In this document: positions 26,468-39,583 of the stretch, in pieces
How positions within the stretch are numbered: position 1 is the stretch's first letter
Layout of the letters: each line of letters starts with the position of its first letter
NCBI GenBank assembly: GCA_003254905.1
Contig: QANU01017900.1
Span: forward strand, 266,741 to 330,740
Direction of reading: 5' to 3'
DNA length: 64,000 bases
Source of the DNA: Nissolia schottii
Lineage: Eukaryota > Streptophyta > Magnoliopsida > Fabales > Fabaceae
Translations under genes and position numbers: made by a program
The notes under the pieces: model-generated
Told to the model about the DNA's origin: nothing
The model's input: only the letters and a program-made list of their open reading frames with translations
Database searches by the model: none

Positions 26468-26490
26468 TCTCTGCCTTATAAGCACTTAGA
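26468..26490 (+). promoter_or_regulatory. Possible WRKY core promoter region
   Basis: CTTATAAGC near 26475 is a TATA-like motif in a pyrimidine-rich stretch about 300 bp upstream of the ATG, which would leave a 5' UTR of roughly 260 bases. This is suggestive only; no transcript data are available. Confidence 0.3.
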
Positions 26491-26771
26491 TATCTCACAA
26501 ACCTCTCCCCACAACATAAATTCTCACTTTCCCACTCTCATCTTTCAATCCACAATTTCTATTGATCCATTGGCATTTTAATTACTATTTTCTTGGATCA
26601 TTTATTCATTTGACAACGCTATATCTTCCCCTTCACATATCATCATCATACCCTTTTTCCAAAGTATTGCTATAATAATATCTTGCAAAATATGGCCAAT
26701 ACTACATCATAGCTGCAATTCAAATTGGGGAAATAGTTCATTCTTGTTGCTTTTGAAGTTATTCTTCAAAA

Positions 26772-29520
26772 ATGGAAGAGAACATGAAGTTGGAACAAGT
26801 TATTGGTCTCATTGGTGAGTTAAAGGAAGGCAAGGAGCTAGCAAAGCAACTTTTTGACCGTTTAGCATCATCAACATCATCATCTCATGAAGCCAATGAA
26901 GTCATAATTGAGAAAATACTTTCAATCTATGAGAAGGCAATCACCGTGCTGAACTCCAATGAAGAGACTGAGGCCAACAACAACAACAACAATGTTGGCA
27001 ACAACATGTTGGTGGATATTTCCAACTGTTCTTCTTTGGCAAATGGTAGCCCCAAGAGTGAGGTCTTGGACCAAGTGGTTACAATTAATCACAAAGATGT
27101 CTTCAAGAAAAGGTAAATTAATTTTCATAACTATGTTAGTTAATTGCCAAATTGGTGTTTTCTTTTGGTCAATTTTCGCCCTTTTGGGGGGGGGTCAGTT
27201 TTTAATTTTTGAAAGGTTAATTATTAATCATGATATTTAATTTTCATTATCTTGGGGGGTATTATTGGAATTTATGTAGAAAGACTTGCATGCCAAGATG
27301 GACAAAGCATGTGAAGGTGTGTTCAGGAACAGCAACTGATGGTTCTATGGACGATGGCTTTAGCTGGAGAAAATATGGACAGAAGGATATTCTTGGAGCC
27401 AAGTATCCAAGGTAGGAATTTAATTACTCATCTTTTTATTTATTTTTTACTTCACGAGGAATTTTTGTTATCTTTTGGCATTTGAATATGATAGCTTTTC
27501 TATTATATATATATATAGGAATGAAGAATGTAACCTTGTTTTATCCATTTGTTCGATATTACTATATGGGGGCGTTATGATGATTTATAACATAGACATT
27601 GGTTAGTGTAGATTATTGTAGGAATTAGGAACTAATTTTTATTTTACTTTATATTTTTTCTTCAAGTTTTCCATCTAATTAATGTCCCCATTTGATATTG
27701 CTGGGGGCCTTAAATATGATTGGTAATTTAGCTCATGATCTCCAATTAGGGAAATAGTAATCAAATACTAATTAAATTTTGGCATGCCCGTCATCCTCGT
27801 AGTACCCTTGTAAAGCATTTTCCAGCCAGATAATAATAAGGACAAAGTGCTTTTTTTCAAAAAAGAAAAAAAGTAAAAAAAAGAAAGACTAGGGAAACTT
27901 ATCCGAAAGGACAATGTTAGATATATTGAATTCAATGCAATTTGTAGCGGTCTGATTAAATGCACTCAGTTGTCGTTGCTTTTTCAGGTTCCATGAGTTG
28001 TCCAGTAAGGAATGGATCCGTATACTTTCAAATCGAAAAAAAAAAATTGAAAAAAATAAGACAATCTTATCAAGTTGCCAAACTTGTGTGTCAAGTGTCA
28101 TGGTGGTGGTCCTATAGGTTTTGATAAATCACAATTCATTTAATTATAGGCATTAAAAGCAACGATATGAAAGCCATTAAAGAGAACACATAATACCCCT
28201 TTGTTTTTCTTTTACTTTGAGACATACATACACGATATATGTCTCTCTAACTTTTAAAGCTGCTGAAATGGCCGCAAATGCTGTTCAATAGCATTAGCTT
28301 TATGATAATGTTTTTGGCTAAATAATCAATTTAGTTGTAATATTTTTATTTTGACATTATTTAATATTAGAAAAAAAATTGACATCAAATTAGTCTTAAT
28401 ATTTTCATTCTAATATCAATTTAAATCTACCGGTTACTTAAGATTCTCATCTAATAAAATTAGTAGAATTTGAGATTACACTAAATTAACCTATAAAAGC
28501 ATCTCATTTTGATATTCCCTTTTGATGTCTAAGTAATGGGAGTGTAGTTTTAGTGTTTCATATATCAATATATAACACAAGAGAATTCTTTTTTTCTACA
28601 AATATTATTCTTATTGATATGTGTTACTAAATTGATTTAATTTTACATGTGAGTTATGTTGGGACATTGTGTCGATTCATGCATTATTTATCATCAAATG
28701 AGCTTTTTAATAAGGTGTTAGACTTATTGTAATCTCATCTAGTGATAAATAAAATGTGAACAAATCAACACGATGTCCAACACAAAATAAGTACAATAAC
28801 ATTTCTCTTTGTATTTAAATCATGTTGTATGTTTCATGTTTTTTTTCTGACAAGGATTGGTTTGCATATTGCAGAGGATATTATAGATGCACGCATAAGA
28901 ATGTACAAGGATGTCTTGCCACTAAGCAAGTGCAAAAATCAGATCAAGACCCAACATCATTTGAGATAACTTACAAAGGAAGGCACACATGCATTAATAG
29001 TCCTTCACACAAGAAGCCAACAACAACAACATTAATCCCATCAAAACCAAAGAGCCAAACTCATCAAAAGAATCAATCACCGCCACAAGAAGAAGCAGAG
29101 AAAATTGTACAACAACAACCACCTTCACAAGAGACAAGAATGTACACATTTGGATCATCATTGGAACTTGATGTCAAAATTGAAGACTTGGACACCAAGG
29201 AAGTTGATGATATCTTCCCATCATTTTGCTACAGCATGGACTGTGATACCATGATTGATGAGAACAATTTCATCATGGATCAACGCTTTTCTCCTCAATT
29301 CATGTCAACAGCAACTTCAGAAACCAACATTTTCTGCCAATTGGGAGGAAATAATGGACTAGGATTAAGTGGTCAAACCTCAGATTCTAACACCATTGAG
29401 ATTATTTCAACCCCAACAACTTCAGTCACCAATTCACCAATCATAGACTTGGATTTCCTATTTGATAAGGTGGATTTCGATGTTGAATTCCCCATCAACT
29501 CTCCGGAACTTGTCTCTTGA
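26772..29520 (+). CDS. Group III WRKY transcription factor
   Basis: Three exons, 26772-27112, 27280-27411 and 28875-29520, encode 372 residues with GT-AG introns. The WRKY domain carries WRKYGQK at 143-149 and a C2HC finger C163-X7-C171-X23-H195-X-C197, the signature of group III. The second intron falls after the codon start of R158 just before GYYRC, the conserved intron position in WRKY domains. The N-terminus (EQVIGLIGELKEGKELAKQL) has the helix typical of the WRKY41/46/53/30 clade, followed by an Asn run; the C-terminus is acidic and Ser/Thr-rich, a likely activation region. Group III WRKYs are nuclear factors that bind W-boxes (TTGAC) and control defence and senescence genes. The gene is complete, with a 1463-bp second intron. 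Clade placement is by motif, not phylogeny. Confidence 0.95.
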
Positions 29521-32379
29521 ATAAAAGGTTTCGTTACTTTCAATTTAAAAGTATCATACATTAGACCCTTACTAGGTAAGAGTCTTGTGCACTAGAGCTA
29601 ACCCAAGTTTAATTGGATAGTTTTGTGCGCATATTAACTAATGATCAGTATTGTAGATCCTGACTAGCAGCATAGCTTAAGGTAAAGAAGACAATGGAAC
29701 CTTTGATGCTAGTTAAGAGAGTATTCCATGTACCTAGGATGTAATGTTGGAAATAATGTGTAACTTGTAGCTATATATAGTATTTTTGCTTGTTATCACT
29801 TCAGTTTGTAACTGGGCAATGTGTCATATATGCCTTCTTTTCTGGCTCAAGGGCAGCAAGAATTTGTGAAATAGAATGAAATTTTAATCATAATCATACC
29901 ATGTTTGTTGCCTAATAATCAGTGCATCATCTACTCGCTGAAGAGAAGGGGAAAATGAAATACTTTATTTATACTCTTTAATTATAGGTCATGTGTACTT
30001 TATTTCAATTTTTTAAAAGTTAAAAATTGACTCTTAATATTTTATAACAATATAAATCGATTTTTATATGACTAAATTATCCTCTTAAACCTCTTTATCT
30101 CTCTCTCCCTCCTACAAAAAGGTAAAGATAATTTGGTGCTATAAAAATTAATTTGTACTATTATAAAGGGCTAAAAATTGATTTATAATTTTTAAAAATC
30201 TAAAGGAAAGTGCATATCACTTATAATTCAAATAATGAAAATACTTTCTTTATCTCTTAAAAAAAGACAAGAATTATGACAATGGACTCAAGATTTTTTT
30301 ATGACAATGGATTTAAGATTTTTTTAAGCATTCATTCTGATAGGACATGAGACCACAACAATCATTCATCTTAGTCACAACGTCACAAGCCCCATCCTAG
30401 GGCCATTGGAATCCTGAAGCCTCAATAGGAAACAAGAAGATAAAGGCTAAATGCAATAATTCGAACTTGTATGGATCTAGCTCTCAAAAATAGTGATTTG
30501 TTAGTTTTGGAAATTTTTGTGCATAGGATGAAGCTGGATCCAAATTCCCAAGTCCCCAACCTAATTCTCTTTTCATGCAACAAGAGAAAAAAAATGATGT
30601 TATTTATATCAATTTTGAGAATAGTTGTATATCCCTTAAATATGTTGTGCAAAAGTTATGGATGATGGAGTATTTTAGCTAATTGAATAAGAGTTTAATA
30701 CGAGCACAAAAATAGGGAGGTAGAACCCTAAATTAGCAATAAAGAAAATAGAGATGTGATAGAATGATTATATCACAAATCATGCAAGTGTATTGTCTTT
30801 AAAGATTTATTTTTGCCCTATCCTGAGGTATTGTTTAGTGGAAAGACCTCGACGAGATTCCTTCCATGATTAGATGTCATTCTCCTCAGAAACTCGTCTA
30901 TACATAGTCCCTAGCAAAGCGAGTAGTTAGATCTCGTTCCAGGTCTCGGATGAACAGTATAAGTGTGCAAAAGTGAAGCAAAAATTGCACAAGAGAGAGG
31001 AAGAAGAACGAAAATATCTCATGATGTTTGCTTAGTCGACTTGGTCTTGGTAAATGCAACAATAAATAGACCAAAAGTAGCTTACAATTTTAGCTAGTCT
31101 AACGACTATAAGTGGTCTACTGACCAAGTCAATGGCCACAAAGGTTATACTAAAGCAAAAGACCCGATGGTATTACAGGCGCATGACAAGACAAGGCGAG
31201 GTAGCGCGTAGTATGGTAAGGCCTAATACCATAAGTATTTACATATGTATAAAGACGGTAAAAATAATCCATACATAAAAACTTTTCTTAAGTTAACATC
31301 TAACAAGGTAGGACTTGCTATTTAATTTAGCCAAATCTAAGGCTAAGTTTGAATCACACATATAAAAAAAATATATAAAAAAAAAAAAAAACAACAACAC
31401 CAAATTCCTTATTCCTACGATATTGGTCGAAATTGAATCTTAATTTTCTTCAAGATACACGGAAAGGTGAAAATATTGTTACTCCTAAAAGGGTGATGAA
31501 AAGAAAGTGTCAGTCCCATCTCAATGTTAGACCACGTGTAAAATGAAGACAAACTGACTTTTACCTGTTGTATGATTGTTGTTGTCTCAATTATTTACTA
31601 TGTGAATTCAGAGAATTGATGAAACTTGTCGGTACATTAGTTGTGAGTTGCACAATAAAGACATCACTTGTTCTTGTCTCTGTTTTTTTTGTTTTTGTTT
31701 TCATCCTTATGTCAAACCATATTTAATAGTAGCTATCTTTTTTTCTCTTTAAGTAAACATATATATAATATGTGGCTCATATATAATACAAAATTAAACA
31801 TAAACAATATATAAACTCACTATGCGCGGGCTAGATCCTAGTAAAAATCAAAAGACAATACCATACTTAATATTAAAATAACTATACTCACTTTTTTTCT
31901 TTAAAGGGTGCTCATTGATTAATAATTGAAAGCAGTAATCTATATATAATAGATAAAGTTTTCAACAGAAATTGATCATAACAAGTTAATCGTCCGATTA
32001 TAATCAATGAAAACTACACAACTTNTTTTTTTTCACTTTGCAAAGACAATTTCTTTTAGGCTTTCTGGTATATCTTAACCCTTTTTATTGGATGAATCTC
32101 CACTCTAGCCCAAATACTTGTTTAATGTAATTTCAATAAAAGCTCAACAAGATAAGGCCCAAATCCTTTTATTATTATTATTATTGGAAATGGCCCACAT
32201 GTAAAGCACCCACATGTCGTATGATATTGTAAGGTTTTTGCATAGACACAATGAAACTTATTTCATCTTTAGGTATATTTATAATAAAAGTGGGTTTCAC
32301 AAACTTTATTCAGATGCATTCACTCGTTTTATGGGCCTCGTTAACTTTTATATGAGCCACAACAAGTATAGGGTGAGCC
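29521..32379. other. WRKY 3' flank and AT-rich intergenic DNA
   Basis: The first 200-350 bases are the probable WRKY 3' UTR. The rest has no gene. 30740-31330 is less AT-rich than its surroundings and may be old transposon DNA of an unrecognised type. Poly-A tracts occur near 31370-31390, and one ambiguous base (N) lies at 32025 before a T run. Confidence 0.45.
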
Positions 32380-32763
32380 ATGAAAGTTAAAAAGTTGAGT
32401 CAACGTTTCTTAGGACCTTTCCAAATCTTGAAATGTGTAGGGCCAGTTGCCTACAAAATAGCCTTACCTCCCACCTTACCAAATCTCAATGATGTCTTCC
32501 ATGTTTCCCAATTGCAAAAATATCAGTGTTCTCCCAACTATGTGCTTGAATAAGAAACAGTTTAGTTAAGAGACGACGTGACATTCAAGCTATCATCGAT
32601 GAAAATCGTTGATCGCAAGGACAGTCAAGGAATATGGCAATTCATTTGGTCTGAGTTGCATAGGACGAGGGTAACCTAGAAGAGCATACGTGGGAGCTTG
32701 AATCCGAGATAAGGGACTAGTTTCCAAACTTGTTCACAAGTAACGAATTTTGAAGGAAATATT

Positions 32764-34526
32764 TGTCATGCCCCAACTTATGGAGTGATCGCACGTAGGG
32801 TTACTGTCCCTACAGAAGCGCTATGGTGGTCATACTAATGTTGATGCATGCTAAATAACAACTTTATTTTCATAAAGAAATAACCGATTTCATAAATAAA
32901 CTTTGAAATAACATATGAGTTACATATTGTTCTTGAAATTGATAAACTGGAAAATACATAATATCTAAATGATCTAGATGAGGGGATCCTATCGTAGTAA
33001 GTCTGGAGCATATCTACTGACATAACCCTAGTAGACCCTACTGCGAATCAGAGCTTAGCATTGACGTTGGACCTCATTGCTACTGGATGAGGGGGACGTT
33101 CTCATTGTCTTGTAATGTATCTCAAAATATCATTAACAGAGGGGTGAGTTTGTCATCTCAGTGGTGGGTACCTTGGTACTACACAACTAACATATACTGC
33201 ACATAAAACATGGTATGTATGTATATAACTGAATGGTAAATAAACATATAGTAAACTGGAAGTAAATCTGAGTAAATAACTGTTGAAAATTAAATCTAGT
33301 CTATCTGTAGTGTATGTCTGCCTCTAGCGGAAGGGCACGAGAAAAGATGTATCTTGATCCTTGATTCAAGGGAACCTTAGCTTGATCTTGTTTTACCAGA
33401 ATAAATTCTCGTGGTTCCAGTACGCTGAACCTAGATACTGTGAGGACACATACACCCTAAATCTGCGGAGCCTTGCACGCATTATTATTTGAATCTATGA
33501 GGGTACACATACCCTTAGGTTATCTGATACTGAGTCTGATCTACGGGAACGTTGATCCCATATTGAACTAAGTACTCTACCCAAAGGTATACTGTTTATG
33601 AAGTCTTTTAGGTGAGCTAGATTAGTTACCCAAGTTGTTAGGTCCTAAGTCTACTGATTATGGAGGTAGTAATCCTAGTTAGTTTAGTCTTATTTACTTT
33701 TCCGTTATCAAGGACTGAGGTCTCATACTTAGGGGAGGTTCCCAGGTAAGAGAGATGCATCACAATGGACAACTTAAGTATCAACTCTTTGCCTTTCCAA
33801 AACCTTCCTTTAGTTACGGTCCCTCCTTAACCGGGGTCTTTATTAGGGTCTGTTATGTAATCCTAACCATACAGTTCTAAAAGATATCATCATGCATCAT
33901 ATAATCATAAGTCTCTACCCTAGAATACCATCATAGTAACATAAAAATGAGCTTACAATAACATAAATGTTGTAAGCACAACTGAGTCTATTGATGAACC
34001 ACTGACATGGCATTGTCGATGCGTCGGGACCTCCATTCACTTGGAATATCTTGAAACTGAGGAGCACTGACATTGAAAGCTTCGAGAGGTGTAGTGTCGG
34101 AACCTGTAGAGGCCAACAAAAACCACACCATCAGAAACCTATAAGGAAACATTACTGTAGACTCCGCAGTAGCAATCTGGCATCGCTACAGTGATCTGGC
34201 ATTGCCACAACAGTCGTGGACTACCATACGGCCACTACTACCAAAGTAGCGACGTTGGTGCCTACTTCCCTAGGCCATTTTTAAAAAGATAGGCCACCTA
34301 CTTTAGGTGAAGACATTGCGCCTTCACAAGAAGAGGGAAGAAAATAAGCGAGAAAATTCACACTAGAGAGGGAATGAGTATAAAGCTCTGAGTAAGTTGA
34401 AAGGGGAGGGGAGAGCTCTATTTATAGGTGAAGAGGTAGCTAAAAGGGAAGGTCGAACCCTCTTCTAGTTTGCGATGCAACACGTCTCTGAAACCAAACT
34501 GGGCCCTTGCGACTTAGGCTGTCACA
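32764..34526 (-). mobile_element. Solo LTR of a different gypsy-type family, nested and inverted
   Basis: A 1763-bp segment bounded by TGTCATGCCCC and GGCTGTCACA interrupts the pol tail. In minus orientation it begins TGTGACAGCC and ends GGGGCATGACA, both typical LTR termini. A TATA box CTATAAATAGAGC on the minus strand near 34420-34432 supports that orientation. Flanks are ATATT and AAATT, a 5-bp duplication with one mismatch. No internal domain or second LTR is present, so it is best read as a solo LTR left by recombination. Confidence 0.7.
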
Positions 34527-34550
34527 AAATTCTTTTTAGGGGAGTAGTAA

Positions 34551-37500
34551 CGTAACACTCCATTTTTCGTCTGTAAAATACATTTAATTGTTATTTGGGA
34601 TATTCTTGAACCATACAGTAATATTTTATTAATTAAATAATAATATTTCTTTAGTCATGCTGATTTCAACACCTTTGACGGTTCGTCAATTACACTTACG
34701 GTTTAGAAGTTAATATTGGGCTCGCTAGTCTGCGAGGCCTACTCTATCTCTGTCTGAGCTCCCCAGTGACCTGAGACCCATGTAAGACCCACTTTATCTA
34801 TGTTTTAAAAATAATTGTCAGTTTTAGTCCCAATTCTACACATAAAGTTACCTTTTTTGCTTTTTCTAACGCACCTCGTATCATGCGTGTCTTTTCTATG
34901 ACACTAAATATTTCTAGCAGCAATTTTTTCCTTTTTTTTGTTTCTCCATCCGTGCACTGTAGTTGTTGCTACTCACTTTTATGTTCACTAAAACTTCACT
35001 CAAACTCACACTTTTTCTTACACAAGACGAGAGAAAAGCAAAAGCTAATCACTTTCTTTCTCTCCTTCCCAAAACTTCCAAAAACTCCAACTTCTTCCTC
35101 TAACTAGCAGAAAATTCTTGACCTCCATATCTGTAAACACCATCAAAAAACAAATCAAATCCCTATACTCTCTTCACAAAAATGGAAGCCCTCTTCATCC
35201 TCTACAAGAAGACATCACTTGTTTAAGATTTAGGCGGATTTTTATGCACTCTTGTGCTGCTATCTCTTGCTATATTTTTTATTTTTAAACATGTTATTAA
35301 TCTCTTCATCCTCTTCATGAAAATATAACTTCTTTCACTATCCAAGAACACGTGTAAAATTTGGTTTCCGAACTCCTCTTATAAGAGCTTATGTTGTTTT
35401 GCTCTCTAACTATGTTCTTGAGTTTTGTATGAGTTTTGCCTTAAGAAAATGCATTTTCCCTCTCGCTAAAAATAAAAAAGAAGGTTCGGTTTGTCCTCTT
35501 GAATAATGTTCCTCGCGTGTTTTTGTTTCTAACCTTGTTTATGAGTTCTTGTAAAGTGCTAAAAATGTTTCTTGAAATGGTTCCTCTTGACAAAGGATTT
35601 TAAATGAACTTGGGTTTCCTCTTTGTGCATTTCAGTCCTGCTATGAAATATGACTTATATTTTGTGTTTAATATGTTGATGATGTTCAAATGATCCACGG
35701 TGAGTCCATGAGAAACTATGATGAGTTTTTGGACTAAAACCAAAAGGTGATGAGCTTATATTTCCCTCTTTTGTCATTTTAGTTTTGATATGATTTATGG
35801 CCTTATGTTTTGTGTTAATTATGTTAATGATGTTCATATGATCCATGGTGAGTCTAATATAACTATGATATGATTTTTTAGACAAAACCAAAGAGTGATG
35901 GACTTATTTTCCTCTATTTGCCTATTCGATTTTGAGCCCTATCTTGACTTAGGGTTTGGTGTTTATTATGTTAATGATGTTCGCATGATCCATGGTGAGT
36001 CCACTAGAAGCTATGATGAGTTTGATCAAACCAAGAGGTGATGAACTTATATTTTTCTATTATATCATTTCAGTTATGATATGATCTATGGCCTTATGTT
36101 TTATGTTTATTATGTTAATGATGTTCATATGATCCATGGTGAGTCTAAAACAAACTATGATATGAGTTTTTAGACAAAATGAAAGAGTGATGAACTTATG
36201 TTCCTCTATTTGTCCATTCGGTTTTGAGATGTATATTGCCTTAGGGTTTTGTGTTTATTATGTTAATTATGTTAATATGATCCATGGTGAGTCCTTTATA
36301 AAATATGATATGAGTTTTTGGACAAAACTAAAGAGTGATGAACCTGTGTTTGGTCATTCGGCCATGATGTGTTTGATAGGCCTTGGATGTTGTTTCATAA
36401 AGTGTATGTTGTCCAAGTGATCTATGGTGATTTCTAACATAAACTATGACATGAGTTATGGAATAAGCCAAGAAGTGATGGACTTGTATGGATTGATAGA
36501 CTTCGGCCTTGTATGCTTATTTTCATGAAAATTGTGTTTTTCTATGTTTGATGGAGTTTAAATGATGTATGGTTGGCTCCTAGTATAAGCTCTGATATGA
36601 GCTTAGGACATACCAAGAAGTGATGGAACAAAATGCCCTAAGTGTGAATTCAGCCACTATGCCCCAAGAGACTAAGTTTTGGTTTTCTTGAATATTGAAT
36701 AAATGTTTCTAAATCTTATGAGTGTATATGACTCTTGTGCACACCAATATGTGATTTTCTGAGCTTAGGGTTAAGACTAGAATTCCATAACGTGACGAAA
36801 TGAACTTAAGGCCATATTGGTGGCCATAAAACCCTAAATTAAACATACAAGAAGTCTAGTATAGAAGCATTGTAAGTATGGTTCAAGTTATGCTTGTCAA
36901 ATGATAGTTGGTATCGTGGTTGGGTTTATCACAGATATGTTTGTATGTGCTATCGTTATGTTTGACTATGATATAATTGATTTTCTCACGATATGTCCAT
37001 GTTCAATCCTCATAAGTGTGATTATGCAATGCCATGCCCTGAAATTATGATAATGTTATTATATTGTAGCATGTATTCTTTTATGTTCATAATCATACAT
37101 ATACATGTATAAACATAGACAAACATATAAAATATATATCGTCATTCATTTATAAGAGTATTATGAGACCAGAAGACATGAATGTATCAAAGACAATCTA
37201 AGTGCTCTTATGAGGAAATATCCATAAGACTTTTTATATAACACACTAGTAGTAACTAGGATTCATTCAAAATAAGGTTCCCTTGTAGAGCGTGTCCTTT
37301 GGGGTTTAGAGGTTGTATACCCAAGGTTCCAGGTGTACTAGAAGAAAAAAAATAAAGAAATCCCTTGGTCTAACGCAGTTAGCTAGTCACTTTGGTCGAT
37401 GTAAGACGTTGGTTACTGACACAGTTAGGAAACTTACGTGGTTCGATACCAGGGATTGAGCTTAACTCCAAACAAAAAATGTGAAGTTGTATGCCCCAGA

Positions 37501-38441
37501 GCAGTAACTAATCCCCCAAGTGTACTGAAGGGAAATAATGTGAAGGATAAATGATCAAAAGAATGTCATATCATAATGCATCTATAAATATTTATACGAT
37601 CAAAAGAATGTCATGCATCTATAAATGTTTTGAGTTTCATCATTATGTTTATTGGTTGTTGTGCCTCATTGCATTGATAAGTGTTAGGTTAAAGGAAATA
37701 CTAGGATTAACTTGTAATTGTTTGGGACTAGGTCAAGATAATAATTGAACCTTTTATGCATGATCACTTAATTAGAGATGACCCGAACGGCAAAACCCAA
37801 TACGATGACACTTAGTCAGTATATAGGAATCCACTGAGGAAACTTGTTCTCTCATCCCATCTGCATTTGGTTCTAGGTTCCAACGAAGAGTACGAGGAAT
37901 GTGGCGACCTTGGATCCGATCACGTCACTGGCTAGCTTAGATCATCCAGGAGCCGTCATTTTGAGCGATCGTCCCGCAAGTCTAATGATATCTGTGGAGC
38001 ACTATTTTGATAATCTCTACAACATGTTTTATTCAGTTTGATGTAGTGGGCCTTACTTTGTTGTGTAACTTGTTCCTACATGATTAGCTACGCTATCATT
38101 TTATTTATGTTTGGATGTTAAGCTGTATTATTGTGAGTGGTTGAACTTATGACATTTAATATCTAAGGTTATTCATCAGTTATATACTTACGTACGTCGT
38201 GGTATATGTACGTATATTGTTCCGCACCCTTATGCTTTCGTACGACTTATCTCTTATTAATGTTACGCAATGTATGGCTCACGACTTCTACAAATGATTT
38301 TTCACAAAAGTTCAAAATTTTCCCATATTTTCCACCTAAGTATTTTTTAAAACTAAGTCTAAAAGTAATTGAAAGTTAAAACATGACAATCAGTGAACTT
38401 TAATTATAACTTAAGCGTAATTAGCTAGATAGGGTGTCACA
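34551..38441 (+). repeat. Very long (~3.9 kb) gypsy 3' LTR
   Basis: It starts at (C)GTAACACTCCATTTTTCG, with the first T of the expected TG changed to C, directly after a purine tract AGGGGAGTAG. It ends GATAGGGTGTCACA. No partner LTR exists in the window, so the 5' boundary rests on the pol overlap and end motifs. It contains the 145-bp tandem array. Confidence 0.6.
35595..36640 (+). repeat. ~145-bp tandem repeat array inside the LTR
   Basis: Seven diverged units are marked by the motif ATGATCCATGGTGAGTC or its variants at about 35690, 35838, 35985, 36129, 36277, 36416 and 36561, a spacing of 140-149 bp. Each unit also carries GTGTTTATTATGTTAATGATG, an AACTATGATATGAGTTTT-like block and GAGTGATGRACTTAT. 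The last two units are the most diverged. It makes no protein. Confidence 0.9.
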
Positions 38442-39583
38442 TGCCTCACTAACTCTTATATGAGTGTGCCTAAATATGACATGATAAACTTTTGTCTATA
38501 AACTATTTTTTCATGATATTTTATTTTAAACAATTAAAAAGAGATAATTACAACTGAAGAAAAAAAAAAACTCCATGAAAGAAACAAACAAGAGCAAAAT
38601 GGGATAATCCATGACCAACAATAAAAAATACACAAAGATGTTCTACTTTGAAATTCGAAGAGTTTAATTATTATTCACTTATTATCTAATCAATTTTTAT
38701 TACATAAATAATAATAATTAATTCTCTTTTTCACTATTTAAAAAATCATACATATAAAATGATTTAATTGATTAATTGTGTAAAATTTATTATATTCTAG
38801 TGGATAATAATTAAACTCTAAGTTGAAACGCTTAAAAAAAATCTTGAGAATCAATTAATTGAAACGGTGGAGGAAGGAATGATTAAGAAATAAAAATTTA
38901 ACTAGTCCTATAATGCTACATAACTAGAATCGAGTTTAATTAGTTGAAGTAGGCAAGGCAAAAATAATCAAACAAGGTTGATTTTTCAATGATTTGTATC
39001 TTCAAACAAAACATTGAATGTGACTGTCATCTAGAAGGAGAGAGGAAAGAATGGTTTTTTATTTTGGACAAAAATGTCAAGTCTTCTTAACAACTTAACT
39101 TTACCTGGATTTAAATTCAAATAGTATGCGACGATCATTGGCACCCCATTTTCATGTATAATTAATTAACCTTTATTACGATGTTCTGATTTTCTCTTCA
39201 TTGGTTCCAACCTCTCCTTTAATTTGGCCTGCAACAATAATGTTCCCTCTTGGCCATGTGGATAGTGGGTTCAATTTTATATTATATATCTTTCACCCAC
39301 TGCCCAACGTACATATATCTTTCGCTTAGGAAATTATTATATCCAATAATGTTCATTTGATTTTGAGTTATATACGTGTGCAAGTTGTATAAGATGATCC
39401 CTCTCTAATTAATACAACATTCGCGGAAGCAGCAGAACTATCTCTTAATTCCCATTGAAATTAAATGAAGTGATCACATCAAATTAATCAAATACAGAAG
39501 CCTAATTAATTGTGTAATCCAAACAAACAAAGATGGTATAAAAATTAGCATATAGATTAATAAGACTATTACATGACATATCT
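38442..39583. other. AT-rich intergenic DNA and UGT 3' flank
   Basis: No gene or element end recognised. The last 100-200 bases before 39584 are the probable 3' UTR of the minus-strand glycosyltransferase gene. Confidence 0.45.

Larger units (their letters stand above)
20082..26690. other. Long AT-rich intergenic region upstream of the WRKY gene
   Basis: I find no protein gene. 20085-20390 is a C/T-rich stretch that gives open frames on both strands but no recognisable protein. Two hairpins lie at 24336-24473 (separate entry). Microsatellites are a TA run near 25247-25269 and a GA run at 25693-25720. 23810-24180 has the feel of an old LTR fragment but I could not find its ends. The last few hundred bases (26280-26690) are pyrimidine-rich and probably contain the WRKY promoter and 5' UTR. 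Confidence 0.45.
32380..38441 (+). mobile_element. Truncated Ty3/gypsy element (pol 3' end plus 3' LTR)
   Basis: 32394-32760 translates, with breaks, to the C-terminal end of a gypsy polyprotein: RFLGPFQILKCVGPVAYKIA, then LPNLNDVFHVSQLQKY, then the degraded tail VDRKDSQGIWQFIWSEL. The pol reading is cut at 32763 by a nested solo LTR and resumes at 34532 as FFLGE..RNTPFFVCKI. That segment overlaps the start of the element's own LTR, as in Tekay/Del-type chromoviruses where pol runs into the LTR. The LTR then runs to GGGTGTCACA at 38441. The 5' LTR, gag and most of pol are absent, so this is a 5'-truncated relic. Confidence 0.75.

Noticed and set aside
35595..36640. CRISPR array
   Set aside because: The units are long, diverged and contiguous without unique spacers, in a plant LTR; it is an ordinary tandem repeat.
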